DNA from: UBA6019 sp035535055
GTDB taxonomy: Bacteria; Chloroflexota; Dormibacteria; Dormibacterales; Dormibacteraceae
DNA length: 64,000 nt
Direction of reading: 5' to 3'
Assembly (NCBI GenBank): GCA_035535055.1
Contig: DATLQT010000083.1
Coordinates: 27,895 to 91,894, forward strand
Of this stretch, positions 61,560 through 64,000 are shown piece after piece. The number at the start of each line of letters is the position of its first letter. Within the stretch, counting starts at the first letter, position 1. A program made the translations under genes and the position numbers. The notes below the pieces were generated by a model. That model made no database searches, was not told where the DNA came from, and saw only the letters and a list, made by a program, of their open reading frames with translations.

Positions 61560-62831
61560 TTACGCGTGCCAGACGCGCTTCATGATCGTCTTGGAGAGCT
61601 TGTCGGTGTCGTGGTGGGACGGCAGGCGCTGGTTCACCACGTCGGCGAGGATGAAATGCATATCGCGGCCGACCGGCGCCTCGGGGTCGAACATCACCTT
61701 CGACTGGCCGCCGGTCGGCGTGTAGGCGTAGTTCGAGTTGACGATAGCGAAGTCGAAGATGTTGCTTCCCACGTGCTCCTCCATGACCCGGAGGAAGTCG
61801 GAGACATTGAAGTAATCGGTCTCGCCGTTTTCGGAGGCGACGTTGCAGATGAAGACCTTCAACGCCGGGCTGGCGCGCAGCGCGTCGACCATGCCGCGCA
61901 CGAGCAGGTTGGGCAGGACACTGGTGTAGAGCGAGCCGGGCCCGACGGTGATCAGATCGGCGTTGAGGATCGCCAGGGCCGCCTCGGGGTTGATCTCCGC
62001 GTTGTCAGGCCGCAGGAAGACCCTCGTGATCGGCTGGTTCTGGAGCGGAATCTTCGACTCACCCACCACCGTGCCGCCGTTGACGGTGGCGCAGAGGACG
62101 ACGTCCTGCAGGGTTGACGGCAGCACGTCACCACGGACGGCGAGCACCCGGCCGGACTCGCGGACCGCGTGCTCCATGTCGCCGGTGACCTCGGCCATCG
62201 CCATGATGAAGAGGTTCCCGAAAGAGTGGCCCTGGAAGCTGCCCTCCTTGAAGCGGTGGTCGAAGAGGTCCTTCACCAGGGGCTCGGCGTCGGCCAGTGC
62301 GATCAGGCACTGCCGGATGTCGCCCGGGGGAAGGATCCGGAACTCCTCGCGGAGCCGGCCACTGGAGCCTCCGTCATCGGCGACCGTGACCACCGCAGAA
62401 AGGTTGCCGGTGTACTCCTTCAGGCCGCGCAGCAGGGTGCTGAGGCCGTGGCCCCCGCCGATCGCGACCACCCGGGGGCCGCGGCTCATGATCCGGTTCG
62501 AATAGAGGACGTCGGCAAGGCTGCGGGCGCCGCCGGGCAGGAACGGGCCCAGGATCGAGCGCTGGAGCATGTAGAAGCTGAACCCGAGGAGCCCGACGCC
62601 GAGGCCGCCGAAGAGCAGCGCCCTCACCTCGCGCGGCAGGAACTGGAGGGTCACGTTGTAGACGAAATGGCCGACGCTCCCGTGCAGGTTGGTCTGGTCG
62701 TAGATGCCCCTCAGCAGGTAGGCGATGCCGAGGTCGATGAGGAGGATGCTTACCGTGAGAAGCAGGAGCCAGCGTTTGACGTAGAGTCCGGGGGTCAGCC
62801 AGCGCAACCAGCGCCGGGGATTATCGGGCAT
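61560..62831 (-). CDS. YvcK/CofD-like protein with N-terminal membrane anchor
   Basis: A 423-residue protein. Two transmembrane helices (about residues 19-40 and 67-90) precede a CofD/YvcK domain: RVVAIGGGHGLSTLLRGLKEYTGN, VTVADDGGSSGRLREEF, PGDIRQCLIALAD, LFIMAMAEVTGDMEHAV, VGPGSLYTSVLPNLLV and YTPTGGQSKVMFD. YvcK proteins bind UDP-sugars and control gluconeogenesis and cell-wall synthesis. The usual Bacillus form is soluble, so the anchor is notable. No rapZ or whiA is adjacent. Confidence 0.9.
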   Translation of the reverse strand: MPDNPRRWLRWLTPGLYVKRWLLLLTVSILLIDLGIAYLLRGIYDQTNLHGSVGHFVYNVTLQFLPREVRALLFGGLGVGLLGFSFYMLQRSILGPFLPGGARSLADVLYSNRIMSRGPRVVAIGGGHGLSTLLRGLKEYTGNLSAVVTVADDGGSSGRLREEFRILPPGDIRQCLIALADAEPLVKDLFDHRFKEGSFQGHSFGNLFIMAMAEVTGDMEHAVRESGRVLAVRGDVLPSTLQDVVLCATVNGGTVVGESKIPLQNQPITRVFLRPDNAEINPEAALAILNADLITVGPGSLYTSVLPNLLVRGMVDALRASPALKVFICNVASENGETDYFNVSDFLRVMEEHVGSNIFDFAIVNSNYAYTPTGGQSKVMFDPEAPVGRDMHFILADVVNQRLPSHHDTDKLSKTIMKRVWHA

Positions 62832-62916
62832 TGCCCTCGCATCCTATCCGGTTGCCATTCGAGCGCAGACCGGTCCCGGCCGCGCGACCAAAGAGGGCGA
62901 TAATGGAGATATCACG

Positions 62917-63288
62917 ATGATTCGTCGCATCAGGCGCCTGGTCAAAATCGCCGCCTTCGCCATCTTCGTCGCCGCCATCTCGCAGGAGATGTCCAAGCCG
63001 GAGGACGAGCGCACCTGGCGCGGGAAGGTGGGGGTCGTGCCCTATGACTTCAACCCGCCGACCTGGGAGCGGCTCCTCTCTGCGTATTGGAACCCGGAGG
63101 ACGACCGGCTCTTCACCGAGAGGGTCTTCGGGGTGGGGTGGGCCATCAACTTCTACCGGGTGCGCGAGCTGATGCTCGGCGGCTACCAGTCGCTGATGGG
63201 CGTCCAGCTGCCCGCCGCCGAGCGCTGGCAGCAGCGGACCTCTCGCCCGAAGCGGGCCAAGTCGGAGCGGGCCGCCGGCGGTAGCTGA
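62917..63288 (+). CDS. DUF5808-like membrane-associated protein
   Basis: A 123-residue protein from ATG 62917 with GGAG 9 bases upstream. A short N-terminal helix (about 9-22) is followed by a domain whose FNPPTWERLLSAYWNPEDDRLFTERVFGVGWAINFYR resembles the DUF5808 pattern (N-P-x-D-x-R-x-F then G-W-x-x-N-F). The C-terminus is basic and disordered. Function unknown; the assignment is moderate. Confidence 0.55.
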   Translation: MIRRIRRLVKIAAFAIFVAAISQEMSKPEDERTWRGKVGVVPYDFNPPTWERLLSAYWNPEDDRLFTERVFGVGWAINFYRVRELMLGGYQSLMGVQLPAAERWQQRTSRPKRAKSERAAGGS

Positions 63289-63302
63289 AGGCCGGATCAG
63301 TT

Positions 63303-63330
63303 AGAGAGGACGCCTCGCGCGTTCCTCTCT
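63303..63330 (+). promoter_or_regulatory. inverted repeat just before the secreted-protein start
   Basis: AGAGAGGA (63303-63310) and TCCTCTCT (63323-63330) form a perfect 8-bp stem with a 12-base loop, ending two bases before ATG 63333. It could terminate the previous transcript or mask the purine-rich ribosome site GAGAGG. Confidence 0.45.
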
Positions 63331-63332
63331 GC

Positions 63333-63800
63333 ATGAAGGTCCAGCTGCTCCTGATCGGGGCCGTGGCCGTGCTCAGCCTCGGCGCCCTCACCCTGGCCGA
63401 CTCGGTCCCGCTCGCCGCCAGTTCGAACGTCGCGCCGACGAGTTCGCTATCCCGCCTGCTCGAGATTTCGAAGTCGCCGGAAGCTTCGCCCTCACCGGAA
63501 GAGAGCCCGGAGCCGAGCGATTCGCCCGAAGCCTCGCCGACCCCGGAATCCACCCCCACGCCTGAGCCGTCGGGTACGCCCGCGACGGCATCGTCGGCTC
63601 ATCCCTGCAATCACGGCTTCTACGTGTCCCAAGCAGCGCACGGCCGCCACGGTGGCGCCTACACGTCCCAGGTCGCCCGCTCGGCTCTGGGCCAGAGCGG
63701 CGACTGCAGCCGGCCGCTCCCGCCGCCGCCCGCCGCCTCCATAACGAGCGACCAGCCCGCACCTGAAGCCTCGGACCAGGAGGGCGACTCGGGCACCTAG
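63333..63800 (+). CDS. secreted low-complexity protein
   Basis: A 155-residue protein. Signal peptide MKVQLLLIGAVAVLSLGALTLADS is followed by a Pro/Ser/Glu/Thr-rich linker (SPEASPSPEESPEPSDSPEASP, about residues 48-84). A small Cys/His segment (SSAHPCNHGFYVSQAAHGRHGGAYTSQVARSALGQSGDC) may be a tiny disulfide or metal-binding domain. The tail is Pro-rich. Many similar proteins with a SQAAHG...GDC module are common in soil bacteria; function unknown. Confidence 0.65.
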   Translation: MKVQLLLIGAVAVLSLGALTLADSVPLAASSNVAPTSSLSRLLEISKSPEASPSPEESPEPSDSPEASPTPESTPTPEPSGTPATASSAHPCNHGFYVSQAAHGRHGGAYTSQVARSALGQSGDCSRPLPPPPAASITSDQPAPEASDQEGDSGT

Positions 63801-63893
63801 ACCAAGCGTCGAAGCTGCGGCGACGGGGTCGGCAGGCTACTTCTCCCAGCCTGTGGTCAAGCTGTGGAAAAAGGCCGCCCGCAGACCGCTGGG

Positions 63894-63899
63894 TAGAAT
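63894..63899 (+). promoter_or_regulatory. -10 element for tRNA-Gln
   Basis: TAGAAT lies 25 bases before the mature 5' end of tRNA-Gln, in the 124-bp gap after the secreted-protein gene. No clear -35 is found. Confidence 0.4.
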
Positions 63900-63924
63900 T
63901 GTCAGTCGCCGCTGAAACTGCCGC

Positions 63925-64000
63925 TGGGGAGTGGCCAAGCTGGTAAGGCGCCTGACTCTGGATCAGGAGATCAAAGGTTCGAATCCTTTCTCCCCAGCCA
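63925..64000 (+). tRNA. tRNA-Gln, anticodon CTG
   Basis: A 76-base tRNA with encoded CCA. Acceptor TGGGGAG pairs with CTCCCCA, which is typical of tRNA-Gln with a U1-A72 pair. Anticodon stem CCTGA/TCAGG around CTCTGGA gives CTG; T-arm AAAGG TTCGAAT CCTTT. It ends exactly at the last base of the window. Confidence 0.95.

Noticed and set aside
63843..63871. DnaA-box-like TTTTCCACA (complement of 63863-63871), possible oriC
   Set aside because: Only one good match and one poor match in a 124-bp gap; no cluster of boxes, AT-rich unwinding region or dnaA gene.

Overview
This is high-GC bacterial chromosomal DNA, densely coding on both strands, with very short intergenic gaps and heavy use of GTG and TTG starts. 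At least ten neighbouring gene pairs share a four-base NTGA start/stop overlap. The gene content (F420-type nitroreductase-fold protein, BMP/nucleoside ABC importer, M55 peptidase, DUF4446, bactofilin, YvcK with a membrane anchor, SelA/SelB, many membrane proteins) suggests a Gram-positive-type soil lineage of the Chloroflexota/Dormibacterota/Actinomycetota kind. There is no rRNA or other phylogenetic marker strong enough to name it, so this placement is inference.

Layout. 0-9.5 kb: a partial EamA transporter, then an operon of two Tat-exported proteins (DUF1800, DUF1501), a 70-residue anchored protein, an ApbE flavin transferase and a ferric-reductase-like membrane protein; then PrsW with a partner, tRNA-Leu(CAG), an MFS pump with a divergent HxlR regulator, an F420-type protein and a Cys-type glutathione peroxidase. 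9.6-14.8 kb: a signalling block with a membrane histidine kinase, its response regulator and, converging on them, a 933-residue Ser/Thr kinase fused to a Cys/His-rich domain and a C-terminal AAA+ ATPase. 14.8-22.5 kb: acyl-CoA synthetase, PHP phosphoesterase, Asp-box protein, tRNA-Arg and tRNA-Leu(GAG), M55 peptidase, lipoprotein, CBS protein, ECF-like sigma factor with a small membrane partner, ornithine cyclodeaminase family protein. 22.5-27.8 kb: hom-thrC-thrB-lysC plus a divergent YchF-like NTPase.

27.8-46.4 kb: a zinc-ribbon membrane protein with no ordinary start codon at its expected N-terminus, then a long mostly rightward run: a leader with two hairpins ahead of a small membrane protein and DUF4446; DUF4260/TetR with palindromic operators; ArsA-type ATPase, M50 protease, selA-selB, ROK kinase, CCA-adding enzyme, MmgE/PrpD, a complete BMP-type ABC importer, bactofilin, class II fructose bisphosphatase and a class I amidotransferase. 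46.4-52.3 kb: SDR (probable CTG start), acyl-CoA synthetase, methyltransferase, a membrane protein bracketed by 30-bp direct repeats, a 515-bp gap and an MFS transporter. 52.3-57.2 kb: DUF1232, rplI, dnaB carrying a 410-residue homing-endonuclease intein in its Walker A site, purA. 57-64 kb: an orphan RnfD/NqrB-like protein, Asp-box protein, RidA, PAP2 phosphatase, YvcK, small secreted or anchored proteins and tRNA-Gln(CTG), which ends at the last base.

The most unusual items are the kinase/Cys-His/AAA+ fusion, the DnaB intein, the hairpin leader at 28.46-28.58 kb, an SD displayed in a hairpin loop at 20.63 kb, the degenerate YchF paralogue, and the flavin-transfer cluster that has no visible flavinylation target.
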